Notes: a model not told the origin generated them from the letters alone. A stretch of 64,000 nt of DNA from Ignavibacteriales bacterium (GCA_016709155.1 JADJEI010000001.1:682001-746000); one strand, 5' to 3'; positions 47,773-58,648 are shown, counted from the stretch's first letter. Made by a program: numbers and translations.

Positions 47773-50019
47773 ATGAAAAAAATATTTTTGTGCTTACTGT
47801 TAACACTCATCAATTCATTTGCGTTTTCTCAGCAAACTACTGATTGGAAAAATTATACCGATATGAAATCAGTAAATTCTATCTTTGTAGAAGGCAGTAC
47901 TTCATGGGCTGCAACAAATGGTGGCGCATTCTACTTCAACCTAAAAGATTCCACTTATCTTTTATTAAGAAGAGCGGAAGGATTAAGCTCAACAATCATC
48001 ACTTCGGTAGCTACTGATAAAAATAATAAAGTTTGGCTTGGGAGTTCATCAGGCATCATTAATGTTTATGATCCCTCCAGCAAAGAAGTTCAGAGTATTC
48101 TCGACATTTATAATTCAGATAGATCAAGCAAAACAATCAACGACATCTTTATCACCGGTGACACTGTAATTGTTTCCACAGATTTTGGCATCTCGCTAAT
48201 TGACATAAATAATTTCTTTTTTTATGATACCTACTTCAGGTTTGGAAATCTTGCTTCAAACATAAAAGTTAATTCTGCCAATAAATTAAATAATCAGATT
48301 TATGCAAACACAGATTTTGGTCTGGCAGTTCAAAAAGCCGGTGTAATTAATTTATCAGCTCCGGAATCGTGGGATGTTTATACTACCTCCAATGAACTGC
48401 CTTCTAATAAAACCAAAAAAGTTTTGCTTTATAAAGACTCTCTGATTGTTGCCACAGACAAAGGCTTGGCCGTAAAAACCGATGGTTCGTGGAAAGAATT
48501 TCTTCCTGAATTCAATGACGCAGATATTACGGACGTTATTGCTTTTAATGACTCGCTCGCTGTCTTATCAGAAAATAAAATTAATATTTATTCAGCAGGA
48601 AAAACTGCATTAATATTTTCTTCAAGTGATGCTCACACAACGTTGGCGCATTCTAACGAACAGGGGATTGTAATTGCAAGCAGCAGGGGAATAAAAAGAT
48701 TGAACGCTCAAAATATTGCAGAGATTTATTATCCAAATGGACCCGAAAGAAATCAATTCCCAGATATGAGCGTTGATCCAAAAGGGGTTTTATGGTGCGC
48801 CAGCGGCAAGGATGGGGCTGGTGTTGGCATTTATCGTTTCGATGGGGAAAATTGGTCAGTCACAAATAAATCTGATTACCCTCAATTCAATACAAATGAC
48901 TTATATCGAATATACTCCGCCCCCGATAATTCAATTTATGTCGGAAGCTGGGGTCATGGGTTTGCAAAATTTATTGATACTACTCTTCAGGTATTTGATT
49001 TTTATAACACTGAGATGAAAGGTATTTCCACTGATCAGGATTTTCTTGTAATTACCGGATTTGATTATGATTCACAAAATAATTTATGGGTATTAAATTA
49101 CGCTTCGGCTGATAAGAAATCTTTGAACTTACTAACTCAAGACAGCGTTTGGTATTACTATTCCGTTCCTTCAGAAAATAATCTTTATACAGAACAGCAT
49201 TTTGATTTAGTGATTGATAATTACGATACAAAATGGTATTACTCACTCGATCCAAATCGAACAGGACTTTTTTATTTCAATGAAAATAAAACTTTTGACA
49301 ATCTTGCAGATGACAAATCCGGCTATCTTACCGAAGCAAATGGATTGAATAGCAGCACAGTACTATCAATCGTTGTTGACAAGCGGGGGGATGTGTGGGC
49401 GGGAACAAATCTTGGAATCAATATTCTTACAAATAATAGTTCAATAATTTCTCAGTCATCTCCATCATTTAATATTTCGTCAGTTTTTTCTTTAAGACAG
49501 CAAACTATAAATGCAATTGCTGTTGATGCACTAAATCAAAAATGGGTTGGAACAAATGAAGGGCTGTACCTTGTAAATTCAGATGGCTCCTTTTTGATTG
49601 CTTCTTATACAACTAAAAATAGTGCTTTGTTATCTGATATTGTTCGAAGCATCGCCATTGATGAAGTTACCGGAACTGTCTATGTCGGTTCTGATGCAGG
49701 ACTGACTTCCTTCCTAACCCCTTCCATTAAACCACTCGATACTTTTAGTGAACTTTTCTTTTTCCCCAACCCATTTGTACTCGGTTCCGGAAATAATTTA
49801 CTTACAATTGATGGACTGATAAAAGATACAGAGATTAAAATACTGACAATTGATGGCAAACTAGTAAATTCTTTTCTATCTCCCGGGGGGCGTGTGGCAT
49901 ATTGGGATGGTAAAGATCAACAAGGAAGATTGGTTAACAGCGGCGTTTACCTGATTGTTACTCATGATCAGGAAGGGAATAGTGTTCTGACAGGTAAAGT
50001 TGCAGTTCTTCGTCAATAA
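47773..50019 (+). CDS. PorZ-like two-component-regulator-propeller protein
   Basis: 748 residues. Signal peptide MKKIFLCLLLTLINSFAFSQ, then WKNYTDMKSVNSIFVEGST and repeated propeller blades (GLSSTIITSVATDKNNKVWLGSSSGI, NSSTVLSIVVDKRGDVWAGTNLGI). The C-terminal domain (FPNPFVLGSGNNLLTIDGL ... VAYWDGKDQQGRLVNSGVYLIV) is FlgD/T9SS-like. This layout fits PorZ, the surface T9SS protein that brings A-LPS to the sortase; a generic propeller protein is the alternative. Confidence 0.7.
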   Translation: MKKIFLCLLLTLINSFAFSQQTTDWKNYTDMKSVNSIFVEGSTSWAATNGGAFYFNLKDSTYLLLRRAEGLSSTIITSVATDKNNKVWLGSSSGIINVYDPSSKEVQSILDIYNSDRSSKTINDIFITGDTVIVSTDFGISLIDINNFFFYDTYFRFGNLASNIKVNSANKLNNQIYANTDFGLAVQKAGVINLSAPESWDVYTTSNELPSNKTKKVLLYKDSLIVATDKGLAVKTDGSWKEFLPEFNDADITDVIAFNDSLAVLSENKINIYSAGKTALIFSSSDAHTTLAHSNEQGIVIASSRGIKRLNAQNIAEIYYPNGPERNQFPDMSVDPKGVLWCASGKDGAGVGIYRFDGENWSVTNKSDYPQFNTNDLYRIYSAPDNSIYVGSWGHGFAKFIDTTLQVFDFYNTEMKGISTDQDFLVITGFDYDSQNNLWVLNYASADKKSLNLLTQDSVWYYYSVPSENNLYTEQHFDLVIDNYDTKWYYSLDPNRTGLFYFNENKTFDNLADDKSGYLTEANGLNSSTVLSIVVDKRGDVWAGTNLGINILTNNSSIISQSSPSFNISSVFSLRQQTINAIAVDALNQKWVGTNEGLYLVNSDGSFLIASYTTKNSALLSDIVRSIAIDEVTGTVYVGSDAGLTSFLTPSIKPLDTFSELFFFPNPFVLGSGNNLLTIDGLIKDTEIKILTIDGKLVNSFLSPGGRVAYWDGKDQQGRLVNSGVYLIVTHDQEGNSVLTGKVAVLRQ

Positions 50020-50046
50020 TTATTTTACCTGTAAAATTAAATTTTT

Positions 50047-51986
50047 ATGATCGATCTTTCGAATATTTCTCTTCAATTTAATGGAAAGTACCTTTTTCGC
50101 GATGTTAATCTCCGAATTAATTCCGGCGATAAAATTTCATTGGTGGGGGCAAATGGAACAGGCAAGTCTTCCTTCCTCAAAATAATTTCGGGAGAAATAG
50201 CTCCTGAAACGGGAAAAATAAATAAACAAAAAAATGTCAGCATTGGCTACTTGCCGCAGGAGAATGTAACTCATTCAGGCAGCTCATTGTTTGAAGAAGC
50301 TAAAACCGCTCTCTCTATGCTGGTAACAATTCAGGAAAAAGAGCGATCCATTACCGATCAACTTAATGAAAGTGATCTTAGCGATGAAGAGCGGAATGAT
50401 CTCGTACATCAGCTTGGGGAAATACACCACCGCCTTGATGAATTGGATGCATATTCTGCAGAATCTAAAATAAAAAAAATTTTAGCCGGGTTAGGTTTTG
50501 AAGAAAATGACTTCGAACGATTAACAGATGAATTCTCCGGCGGATGGCAGATGAGAATTGCTCTGGCTAAGCTGCTTATTTCTCAGAACGATTTACTCCT
50601 GCTTGATGAACCAACTAACCATCTGGACATTGAATCATTAAACTGGTTGATTAATTTTATTCAGAACTATGATGGGGCGCTGCTCATAGTTTCTCACGAT
50701 AAATTTTTGTTAATAGAGTTACAAATAAGACACTTGAAATTTATCTTTCCAGGTTTAGTATGTTCAACGGTAATTATTATGCCTATTTAAAATTTAAAGA
50801 TGAACGCGATGTTCAAACTGAAAATCATTTTACGCTTCAACAAAAAAAAATTAAAGAAACCGAAAAATTTATCGAGAGGTTCAGGTACAAAGCTACTAAG
50901 TCAAAGCAAGTTCAAAGCAGAATCAAGCAGCTTGAAAAGATTGAACTAGTAGAACTTCCGGAATTTGATTCGACAATTCGTTTTAAATTTCCCGAAGCCC
51001 CTCCGAGCGGCAGGATTGCGATTGAATTAAAATCTATTTCAAAATCTTTCGGTGACAAAAAGATATTTGAAAAAATAGACCTAACTTTTGAACGCGGCGA
51101 GAAAGTCGCTTTCGTAGGACCAAATGGTGCGGGTAAAACTACACTCGGGAAAATTCTCGCAGGTGTAACTGATTTTAATGGTGAACGCTTCATAGGTCAT
51201 AAAACAACTATTGCTTACTATTCACAGGATGTAGCAGATAATCTGAACCCTGCACTTGATCTGATTGAAACTCTCGAAGGAATTGCTGAAAATTTTACCA
51301 TTGGTCAACTCCGCGGATTGCTTGGATCGTTTCTATTTCGCGGTGATGATGTATTTAAGAAGGTGGGTGTACTTTCCGGCGGCGAAAAAAGCAGATTAGC
51401 GCTTGCAAAAATTTTACTGACTAAATCTAACTTAATTATTCTTGACGAACCGACAAATCATCTTGATGTTAATTCAAAACTTGTATTGCAAAATGCCCTG
51501 CTTGATTTTAAAGGATCCCTCATTGTAGTTTCTCACGATATAGATTTTTTACGCCCGGTGATAAGCAGGGTAATAGAAATAAGGAAGGGTGTGGTTAAAA
51601 ATTTTATTGGTGGAATTGAATATTATCTTGAAAAAATAAATGGGCTGAATTTTAATGATCGTAAAGATAATTTAGAACAGGTCAAAGATAGCTCTTCCCG
51701 AAAAGATCAGAAAAGAATTGAAGCAGAGGCAAGAAAGAAAAGATTTATACTCACAAAAGATATTATCAAACAGATTGCTAAACTGGAACAACACATCTCC
51801 GCATTAGAAAAACGGCAGCAGGAGATTGAAACTATTATTTCCTCTAATGACTTTTACTCGAAGCCTGAATATGTGAAACTGACTTTTTCAGAATACGATC
51901 AAACGAAGGAAAAGCTCGATCTTGCCTTAGTTCAGTGGGCAGAACTCACAGATAGAAAGCATGAAATAGAAAAGCAATTCAACTAA
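50047..51986 (+). CDS. ABC-F family ATP-binding protein (one frameshift)
   Basis: About 646 residues when repaired. First ATPase: GANGTGKSS, LSDEERND-type linker, EFSGGWQMRIALAKLL, LLLLDEPTNHLDI. Second: GPNGAGKTT, LSGGEKSRLALAKILL, LIILDEPTNHLDV. The C-terminal part is a coiled coil (KQIAKLEQHISALEKRQQEIE). The frame breaks after IVSHDKFLL; one more A at 50712-50713 gives LLNRVTNKTLEIYLSRFSMFNG, the usual inter-domain link. ABC-F proteins act on ribosomes; no antibiotic-resistance subtype is claimed. Confidence 0.92.
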
Positions 51987-52930
51987 ACTTTTACCCCGAC
52001 AAATTCTTCTGCAAGAGCAATTCCCCCATAAATTGCTGCATCATCGCCGAGTGAACTCGCAACAATCTTTAACCCTTTTGCAGTAGCTTTCATTACGTGT
52101 TTATTAAATTCTTCTTTGATCAGAGGAAGCATAAAATAATCAAGGGCTTCAATCAAACCTCCCCCTAAAACAATCATATCGAAGTTCATCGTGTTTGCAA
52201 TTCCCGATAGCACGATTCCAATAGTTTGGCAAGCCTCTGTAATGTTTTTAATAACAACTTTGTCTTTTTTCTTAATTGCTGCGGCGAGTGCTTTGGATTT
52301 TAATTTTTCACCGGGTTTGAGATGAATATTTAATGAAGTTTTTTGCTTACTTTTTTTCAAATCAGAAATAATTTTATTTGCAATTGCTGTGCGGCTTGCT
52401 AATGCTTCAAAACATCCTTTGTTCCCGCAGCCGCAAACGGGTCCATTTTTATCAACAACAATATGCCCGATTTCTCCTGCGACAAAACCGGAGCCGCGAT
52501 ATATTTTACCATTAATAATTAATCCTCCACCTATTCCGGTGCCTAAAAACACGGCGAGTAAATTTTTTGCTTCTTTGCCAATCCCCGAATATTTAATGCC
52601 GAGAGCTCCAAGATTAACGTCATTTTCAATCAAAACAGGAAATGGAATTAACGCTTGCAGTTTTTCTTTAATATTAAAATTTTTTAATCCAAGATTTGGG
52701 GCAATCGCAATAATACCAGTATGCGGGTTCACTGCACCGGGTACACCCAAACACACGGCTGCAACATTTCCTTCTTGAATATTTCCCTTCTTGATTACAT
52801 CCTTAATTATAGATACGATATTTTTGATATATCCCCGGCTGCCCTTACTCAAATCTGTTGCATACTTTATGCTTGCAATAATTCCATCAGAAGAGTTAAC
52901 TGCACTTGCAAGAATTTTCGTCCCCCCCAT
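51983..52930 (-). CDS. ROK-family sugar kinase (start uncertain)
   Basis: 315 residues from the first ATG. GTGIGGGLIINGKIYRG, GEIGHIVVDKNGPVCGCGNKGCFEALAS (zinc-motif CGCGNKGC) and VLGGGLIEAL identify a ROK glucokinase-like protein. The first ATG starts at the ATP-binding motif (MGGTK), so the preceding strand (CVISVD) is missing. The frame is open upstream to at least 52960, where a CTG follows GAGG; or one base is missing and ATG at 52971 is used. Its end overlaps the ABC-F stop by 4 bases, converging. Confidence 0.85.
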   Translation of the reverse strand: MGGTKILASAVNSSDGIIASIKYATDLSKGSRGYIKNIVSIIKDVIKKGNIQEGNVAAVCLGVPGAVNPHTGIIAIAPNLGLKNFNIKEKLQALIPFPVLIENDVNLGALGIKYSGIGKEAKNLLAVFLGTGIGGGLIINGKIYRGSGFVAGEIGHIVVDKNGPVCGCGNKGCFEALASRTAIANKIISDLKKSKQKTSLNIHLKPGEKLKSKALAAAIKKKDKVVIKNITEACQTIGIVLSGIANTMNFDMIVLGGGLIEALDYFMLPLIKEEFNKHVMKATAKGLKIVASSLGDDAAIYGGIALAEEFVGVKV

Positions 52931-53093
52931 ATCAACACTGATTACGCATTTCTTTTTCAGAGTATCCTCATTTATTAATAATATTTATAAAGAATTTTTT
53001 AAAACCTAAAAGGAAAATTTTCCTCCCCAAATATATAGCAGTTTTGATTTGATAAAAATTGGTAATCCTTCAGCGATTAAATAATTTTGGGTT

Positions 53094-53921
53094 ATGTATA
53101 AATTTACTCCGCTTAAACGATTTGGGCAAAATTATTTAAAGGATGAAAACATCCTGAATAAGATTGTTCAAACAATTGATCCACAGCGAGCAGATTCTAT
53201 AATTGAAATTGGTCCGGGCACAGGTGCCCTTACAAAAAAAATTATTGATAAGACTGCTAATTTTATTGCTGTTGAAATTGATAACAGAGTGATAGATCAA
53301 CTTAAGTCTGAGTTCTCAAATATTAATTTGATCAATGCTGATTTTCTGAAACTTGACCTTAATTCTTTTTCCAGTAAAACTAGACCTCCTTTCCGAATAG
53401 TTGGAAATATTCCTTACAATCTTACTTCCCCAATCATTTTTAAAATAATAGAGAATAGAGATATTATTCGTGACGCTGTTTTCATGATACAACTTGAAGT
53501 GGCAGAAAGAATGAACGCAAAAATCGGTACGAAAGAATACGGCATTCTCGCAGTGATATTGAATCACTTTGCCGATGTCAAGCTGTGCTTTAAAGTTTCA
53601 CCAAATGTTTTCTATCCTAAACCGAAAGTTTATTCAGCTGTAGTAAAAATTGTGATGAAAGAATCCGGGATGAACGATAGAAGCGCTCAAATATTTATCA
53701 AAACAGTCAAAGCTGCTTTTGGTAAAAGAAGAAAAACTCTGCGTAATTCACTTAAGAGCAGTATATTTGAAAATATTGATTTTACAAACTGCGGAATAGA
53801 TTTAGGTCTTCGGGCTGAACAACTTTCAATCGCTGACTTTATCAAACTTTCAGAGTATGTATCCAAAAATATTTCTCAAAATACCTGGATCAACAAAATA
53901 AATATTTCAGTTAATGAATGA
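53094..53921 (+). CDS. rsmA: 16S rRNA dimethyladenosine transferase
   Basis: 275 residues; dimethylates the two adenines near the 3' end of 16S rRNA. KRFGQNYLKDENILNKIV, EIGPGTGALT, and the NIPYNLTSPI active-site motif are intact. Slightly extended C-terminus. It overlaps the next gene by 8 bases. Confidence 0.95.
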   Translation: MYKFTPLKRFGQNYLKDENILNKIVQTIDPQRADSIIEIGPGTGALTKKIIDKTANFIAVEIDNRVIDQLKSEFSNINLINADFLKLDLNSFSSKTRPPFRIVGNIPYNLTSPIIFKIIENRDIIRDAVFMIQLEVAERMNAKIGTKEYGILAVILNHFADVKLCFKVSPNVFYPKPKVYSAVVKIVMKESGMNDRSAQIFIKTVKAAFGKRRKTLRNSLKSSIFENIDFTNCGIDLGLRAEQLSIADFIKLSEYVSKNISQNTWINKINISVNE

Positions 53922-54864
53922 AATAAAATCCTTCTTAAAAAAATTAAAAGCTTACGATCTTGTTGTAATTGCTTTCTACATTTTTCTAACTATTCTGCAT
54001 TTGATTTTCTATGATAAAATTTTGAATTCGAGTGGTTGGATTGTTATAAATGCAGGAATCGTTTCGCTGGCATTTCTATTAGCCTTTCTGGAAGATCGCT
54101 ATGCAAACAGGGTTTGGCGAATACTTCATTATTGGTACATCGCTCCTTTAATCATGCTTACCTTCAAAGAACTTTACTATATGATCAAGCCTATACGCGG
54201 TATGGATTATGATTTTCTTTTTATTAATATTGACAGATTTCTTTTTGGCGGTGATCCAACTAAATTTTTCTATCACCTCGCAAACCCCTTCCTTACAGAA
54301 ATACTTCAGATAGTTTATGGAAGTTTTTATTTGCTTCCAATTATTTTATGTCTTTCGCTTCTTCGAAAGAAAAGATATGTCGCAACAGACTTCGCACTTT
54401 TTTCGGTAGTCTATGGATTTTTCCTTTCCTACCTTGGCTATTATTTACTTCCTGGAATCGGTCCAAGATTTACATTGCACGATTTCAATTCAGTAAATCA
54501 AGCACTGCCTGGATTATATTTAACTAATTTTTTGCGCGAGGTTGTGAATGCAGGTGAATCAATTCCTGCCGGAACAATCAATCCGGCTGATTTAGTTCAG
54601 CGTGATGTTTTTCCAAGCGGGCATACTATGATCACTTTAATCGTAATCTATCTATCAATTAAACTTAAAAGCAGAAGCAGATATTTTTTTATCCCGGTAG
54701 GTTCGCTTCTGATTTTTTCTACTGTTTATTTATGGTATCACTATGTAATTGATTTGATTGCCGGAGCTCTATTTATGATGTTTGCCATGTGGTCGGGTAA
54801 ATATATTTTTAATTGGTGGCGAAGGAAAATTTACAAAGAAGAGTTTGAGTATTTGAAACATTAA
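53914..54864 (+). CDS. PAP2-superfamily integral membrane protein
   Basis: 316 residues with about six TM helices. PAP2 motifs: LPGIGPRF, PSGHTM and YHYVIDLIAG (the usual Arg of motif 3 is not obvious). It probably dephosphorylates or transfers a lipid phosphate head group in the membrane; the inositol-phosphotransferase-like branch of the family is possible. It is translationally coupled to rsmA and lies 2 bases before the menG-like gene. Confidence 0.8.
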   Translation: MNEIKSFLKKLKAYDLVVIAFYIFLTILHLIFYDKILNSSGWIVINAGIVSLAFLLAFLEDRYANRVWRILHYWYIAPLIMLTFKELYYMIKPIRGMDYDFLFINIDRFLFGGDPTKFFYHLANPFLTEILQIVYGSFYLLPIILCLSLLRKKRYVATDFALFSVVYGFFLSYLGYYLLPGIGPRFTLHDFNSVNQALPGLYLTNFLREVVNAGESIPAGTINPADLVQRDVFPSGHTMITLIVIYLSIKLKSRSRYFFIPVGSLLIFSTVYLWYHYVIDLIAGALFMMFAMWSGKYIFNWWRRKIYKEEFEYLKH

Positions 54865-54866
54865 TT

Positions 54867-55550
54867 ATGTCTGATAAAAAAACTAAAGTAAAATATATTT
54901 TTGATTCGATAGCTTTTCGATATGATTTTCTAAATCATCTTCTAAGTTTCGGGACAGATGTTTACTGGCGCAAAAAAGCGTTAAGGTTAACGAAATTTTC
55001 TGCTGATGCTATACTGCTTGATATTGCGTGCGGCACAGGTGACTTTGGAATTGAAGCCTCCAAATTTGGTATCAAAAATATTTTCGGCGCCGATCTTTCA
55101 TTTAATATGCTTCAACTATTCAACAAAAAGAGTGATTGGATAAAGGGACGAAACTTTCAAATGGCTGCCGAAAATATCCCGTTGAAAAATAATTCTGTTA
55201 CAAATATTACAGTAGCTTTTGGTGTTAGAAATTTTTATGACATTCAAAAAGGATTTGATTCTTTCTATCGTGTGTTAAAGGATGGAGGTAAAGTAACTAT
55301 TCTTGAATTCAGAATGCCAACGAATAAATTCTTCAAAAGCCTCTACAAATTTTATTTTAAAAAAATTCTTCCGAAAATAGGAGGGATCATTTCCGGAAAT
55401 AAAGCTGCCTACGATTATCTTCCTTCATCAGTAGAAGAATTTGATGAGAAAATAAAAATGCCGGAACTGTTAAAAGTTTCCGGCTTCAGAAAAATTAATT
55501 CTTATAATCTGACTTTTGGAATTGTTCAGGTAATTGTTGCTGAGAAATAA
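54867..55550 (+). CDS. menG: Demethylmenaquinone / ubiquinone methyltransferase
   Basis: 227 residues of the UbiE/MenG family: SIAFRYDFLNHLLSFGTDVYWRKKA, DIACGTGDFGIEA, TVAFGVRNFYD and LEFRMP. In this bacterial group the substrate is most likely demethylmenaquinone. Its 3' end overlaps the converging lipoprotein gene by 81 bases. Confidence 0.93.
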   Translation: MSDKKTKVKYIFDSIAFRYDFLNHLLSFGTDVYWRKKALRLTKFSADAILLDIACGTGDFGIEASKFGIKNIFGADLSFNMLQLFNKKSDWIKGRNFQMAAENIPLKNNSVTNITVAFGVRNFYDIQKGFDSFYRVLKDGGKVTILEFRMPTNKFFKSLYKFYFKKILPKIGGIISGNKAAYDYLPSSVEEFDEKIKMPELLKVSGFRKINSYNLTFGIVQVIVAEK

Positions 55551-56342
55551 TTTCTGTTTTATTTCAAACTCAACCAGATTTTCTGTAATGGTGTTTACAG
55601 AATCATCAAAATCAATGTATGCACTCGATAGCGCATTTACTACTGTTTGATTACCCTCCCATTTTACAACTCCAATATCTTTTACAATCCAGGAATATGC
55701 TGTTAATTTTTTCGGAGTTACAGTTGGATCAATACTTTCGCGCAAGATTAGCTCGTATTTTATTTTTTCAGCATCGGCAGTAACATTTCCTGAATTTAAA
55801 GGAATTATCAATGCACTTTCAACTCCCTCATAAAAAGCATTTACTTCAAGCGGCGTAAAATTAAATATGAATGGCGGAATGGTTAATGTCATTTTAAATA
55901 CTGTCCAGGTTTTTCCACTTTCAAGAGGAAATGAAAATAAAATAAATTCGGGATCAAGATTTACACCGGATCGGAATGAGTCTGGAATTGATGTATAAAG
56001 CCCGGTGGTATCGAGAAAATAATAAACTCCGTTATCGGTTTTTCTAACAAACGCCTGCGATGAAATTAATAAAGAGTTTAACGTAAGTGAATCAAACTGA
56101 TTTGAATAATCAGTTCCGGCTAAATTCGTTCCTCCAATAAAATACGACAAGCGACTGCCGGTGATGATATTTCCTAACGAATCTATTCCTTCAACAGAAT
56201 ACTTGAAAAATGTACCGTCCGAAATTGGGAAATAATTTCCCGGGGGTAGCGGGGCAGATTCATTAACCGCATCATCTTTACAAGAAGAGAGAATTAAAAA
56301 TAATCCAACCGAAATGTAAAGAAAAAATAATTTTATTTTCAC
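55470..56342 (-). CDS. Predicted lipoprotein of unknown role
   Basis: 290 residues. The lipobox LILSSC with Cys at residue 21 gives a lipid-anchored protein. The rest is beta-rich with no recognised domain. GTG start at 56342 after GGAG, overlapping the rdgB stop (GTGA). The last 27 codons lie inside the menG gene; dropping one T near 55557-55560 would end it at VELK before menG, so the C-terminus is doubtful. Confidence 0.65.
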   Translation of the reverse strand: MKIKLFFLYISVGLFLILSSCKDDAVNESAPLPPGNYFPISDGTFFKYSVEGIDSLGNIITGSRLSYFIGGTNLAGTDYSNQFDSLTLNSLLISSQAFVRKTDNGVYYFLDTTGLYTSIPDSFRSGVNLDPEFILFSFPLESGKTWTVFKMTLTIPPFIFNFTPLEVNAFYEGVESALIIPLNSGNVTADAEKIKYELILRESIDPTVTPKKLTAYSWIVKDIGVVKWEGNQTVVNALSSAYIDFDDSVNTITENLVEFEIKQKLFLSNNYLNNSKSQIIRINFSEAGNF

Positions 56343-56935
56343 TTTATAACTCCTTCTGATTTTAGCCTATTAAAAAGTTTATTAAAAGCCTGAAAGCGAT
56401 GACTGATTTTGTTTTTTGTATCAGCATCTAATTCTGCCATCGTACAATCATATCCTTCAGGGATAAAGTAAGGATCGTAACCGAATCCATTCTTTCCTTT
56501 TGGATAATTGGTAATCGTTCCTAAAATTTCTCCATGATCAGTTATAATATTCGAATCATCAGCGTAAACTGCAACACAATAATACTTCGCTTTGTGAGGT
56601 TCAGAAAATGAATTTAATTCTGAAATTAATTTTCTGTTATTGTCTTCATCAGTTGCGTTTACTCCGGCATATCTTGCTGAAAAAATCCCCGGTTGATTAT
56701 TTAACTGTTCCACCATTAACCCTGAATCATCAGTAAGACAGGGTAGTTTGAAAATGTTAAAATATTCTTTGGCTTTAATGATTGCATTTTCTTCAAAACT
56801 ATTTCCAGTCTCTAAAACATCGGGAATATCTGGAAAATCATTTAAAGACAAAATTAATAATTCACTATTAATTGCAATTTGTCTTACTTCGCGAAGCTTG
56901 CCTTTATTCTTTGTAGCGAATAGAATTTCTTTCAA
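56339..56935 (-). CDS. rdgB: XTP/dITP diphosphatase (Ham1/RdgB)
   Basis: 198 residues; removes non-canonical purine nucleotides. FATKNKGKLREV at the start, TDDSGLMV..L...PGIFSARYAG, FGYDPYF and SHRFQAF. TTG start overlapping the amidohydrolase stop (TTGA). Fully consistent with family length. Confidence 0.95.
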   Translation of the reverse strand: MKEILFATKNKGKLREVRQIAINSELLILSLNDFPDIPDVLETGNSFEENAIIKAKEYFNIFKLPCLTDDSGLMVEQLNNQPGIFSARYAGVNATDEDNNRKLISELNSFSEPHKAKYYCVAVYADDSNIITDHGEILGTITNYPKGKNGFGYDPYFIPEGYDCTMAELDADTKNKISHRFQAFNKLFNRLKSEGVIK

Positions 56936-58278
56936 AGTTTCGCTCGCTTAACTAATTCTTCAAATTCTACTTTACCTTTTCTATAAAGTTCGTACTCATC
57001 ATATTGAATTGATGCGCCGTCTTTTACAACCCACTCCCCTTCTATCATCACGTTTATCACATCTTCTTTCCCTGAAGAATAAACAATAGACGAATACAAG
57101 TCATCATCATTATCAGTCAATGGATGAAAGGGAGATTCGAGATTCAGAAAGACAAGATCGGCTTTTTTACCCACTTCAATGCTTCCAATTTCTTTTTCGA
57201 GATGAAGAGCTTTTGCCCCTTCAATTGTCGCAAGCTTGAAAACAGTTTTCGCACTCATTGAATCAGCACCGTGAATAGGTTTCTGGATCAAAGAAGCAAG
57301 ACGCATTTCTGTAAATGCACTGAGTGAATTATTACAAGCTGCTCCGTCAGCACCAAGCGAAACTGAAATCCCTTCCTTTAAATATTTGGGAATGTCAGCA
57401 ATGCCCGATGCAAGTTTTAAATTAGCCGATGGACAGTGGGCTATTCGTGTATTTGTCTTTTTTAATTTTTCTATTTCTTGTTCATTGGTGTGAACACAGT
57501 GCGCCAGCACAGTGTGATCGTCAAGCAAATCTAAATTGTTAAAATGAAGAATGTTTTCGACGCCAAACCTTTTGCGAACTTCTTCTATTTCATTTTTATT
57601 TTCAGATGAATGTGTGTGATACAAACTGCCGGGAAAATCTTTCATCATTTGCTTTGATTCAATCATTAATTCATTTGAACATGAAAGAACAAAGCGTGGA
57701 GAAAATGCAAATTTTATTTTTCCGTTTTGAGAATTGTGAAATTGTTTTGCAAGGTCCCCCGTCATCTTCAATTGGTCGAAAGTGCCTGATTTGAATTGAG
57801 GATAAATATCGTTAACATCCATTAAACAATTACCTGCATAAGCGCGCTGCTTCGAATTAATTAATTCTTCAAAAATAAATTCTTCAAATCGCAGTGAACC
57901 CATATCAAGAAGTGTCGTAGTGCCTCCGCGCTGAAGTTCATTCAACCCAATTTGGGCTGAAACTTTTATCGAATTTTTATTATGAGCATTCTCAAGCGGA
58001 AATATTCGCTTGCCAAGCCAGTCAAGAAGCTGGATATCATCAGCGAAGCCGCGAAATAGTGATTGACACAGATGAATATGAGTTTGAACAAACCCGGGAA
58101 TTACTGTTAGATTATCGAGATAAATTATTTCTCCGTTGAATAAATCAAAATTATTTTTACTTCTCGGTTCAACAGCAGAAATCACTCCATCTGTGATTTC
58201 GATATAATGATCGCGAAGGATTCTTTCATCGGCATCAACACAAATAATTTGTTTTGGGATAAGTATCTTTTTATTCAT
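56932..58278 (-). CDS. Amidohydrolase, adenosine/MTA/SAH deaminase-like
   Basis: About 448 residues. Metal ligands in GFVQTHIHLCQSLFRGFADD, VLAHCVHT and SLGADGAACNN place it in the TRZ/ATZ and MtaD-like group that deaminates S-adenosylhomocysteine, methylthioadenosine or 5'-deoxyadenosine. I start at ATG 58278, inside the stop of the AhpD-like gene (ATGAATAA), rather than at 58302. Substrate is inferred only. Confidence 0.85.
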   Translation of the reverse strand: MNKKILIPKQIICVDADERILRDHYIEITDGVISAVEPRSKNNFDLFNGEIIYLDNLTVIPGFVQTHIHLCQSLFRGFADDIQLLDWLGKRIFPLENAHNKNSIKVSAQIGLNELQRGGTTTLLDMGSLRFEEFIFEELINSKQRAYAGNCLMDVNDIYPQFKSGTFDQLKMTGDLAKQFHNSQNGKIKFAFSPRFVLSCSNELMIESKQMMKDFPGSLYHTHSSENKNEIEEVRKRFGVENILHFNNLDLLDDHTVLAHCVHTNEQEIEKLKKTNTRIAHCPSANLKLASGIADIPKYLKEGISVSLGADGAACNNSLSAFTEMRLASLIQKPIHGADSMSAKTVFKLATIEGAKALHLEKEIGSIEVGKKADLVFLNLESPFHPLTDNDDDLYSSIVYSSGKEDVINVMIEGEWVVKDGASIQYDEYELYRKGKVEFEELVKRAKL

Positions 58279-58627
58279 TCTTCGATTCTTCAAAAATTTC
58301 ATCCATCATTTCAAATGCATATCTTAAGTGCGGAATTACGATTGAGCCGCCGACAATCAATGCGATGTTGAACGACTCCATTAGTTCCTGTCTCGTAGCC
58401 CCCTCCTGAATAGAGCGGTCAATATGGTAGAAAATGCAATCATTACAACGCAGCACCATTGAAGCGACAAGCCCCATTAGTTCTTTCGTCTTCGCTGGCA
58501 ATGCACCGTCAATGTAAGCCTTGTTATCAAGGGCAAAGAATTTATTGTAATCTCTAAACCCGGAGTTCAGGATTTTATCATTCATATCTGTTCGGTATTT
58601 CCGTGTTTCGGAAGTAGTCTTTTTCAT
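58271..58627 (-). CDS. Carboxymuconolactone decarboxylase / AhpD-like protein
   Basis: 118 residues with the peroxidatic-type motif CNDCIFYHID (CxxC...H) of the AhpD-like family, and the preceding LVASMVLR. Likely a thiol-based antioxidant protein. Middle gene of the minus-strand operon. Confidence 0.85.
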   Translation of the reverse strand: MKKTTSETRKYRTDMNDKILNSGFRDYNKFFALDNKAYIDGALPAKTKELMGLVASMVLRCNDCIFYHIDRSIQEGATRQELMESFNIALIVGGSIVIPHLRYAFEMMDEIFEESKNE

Positions 58628-58648
58628 TTTAAATTCTTTCGGTGTTAG

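Noticed and set aside
50760..51986. Separate half-size ABC ATPase gene
   Set aside because: The adjoining frames carry complementary halves of one ABC-F protein joined by a single missing base, with no ribosome site before 50760.
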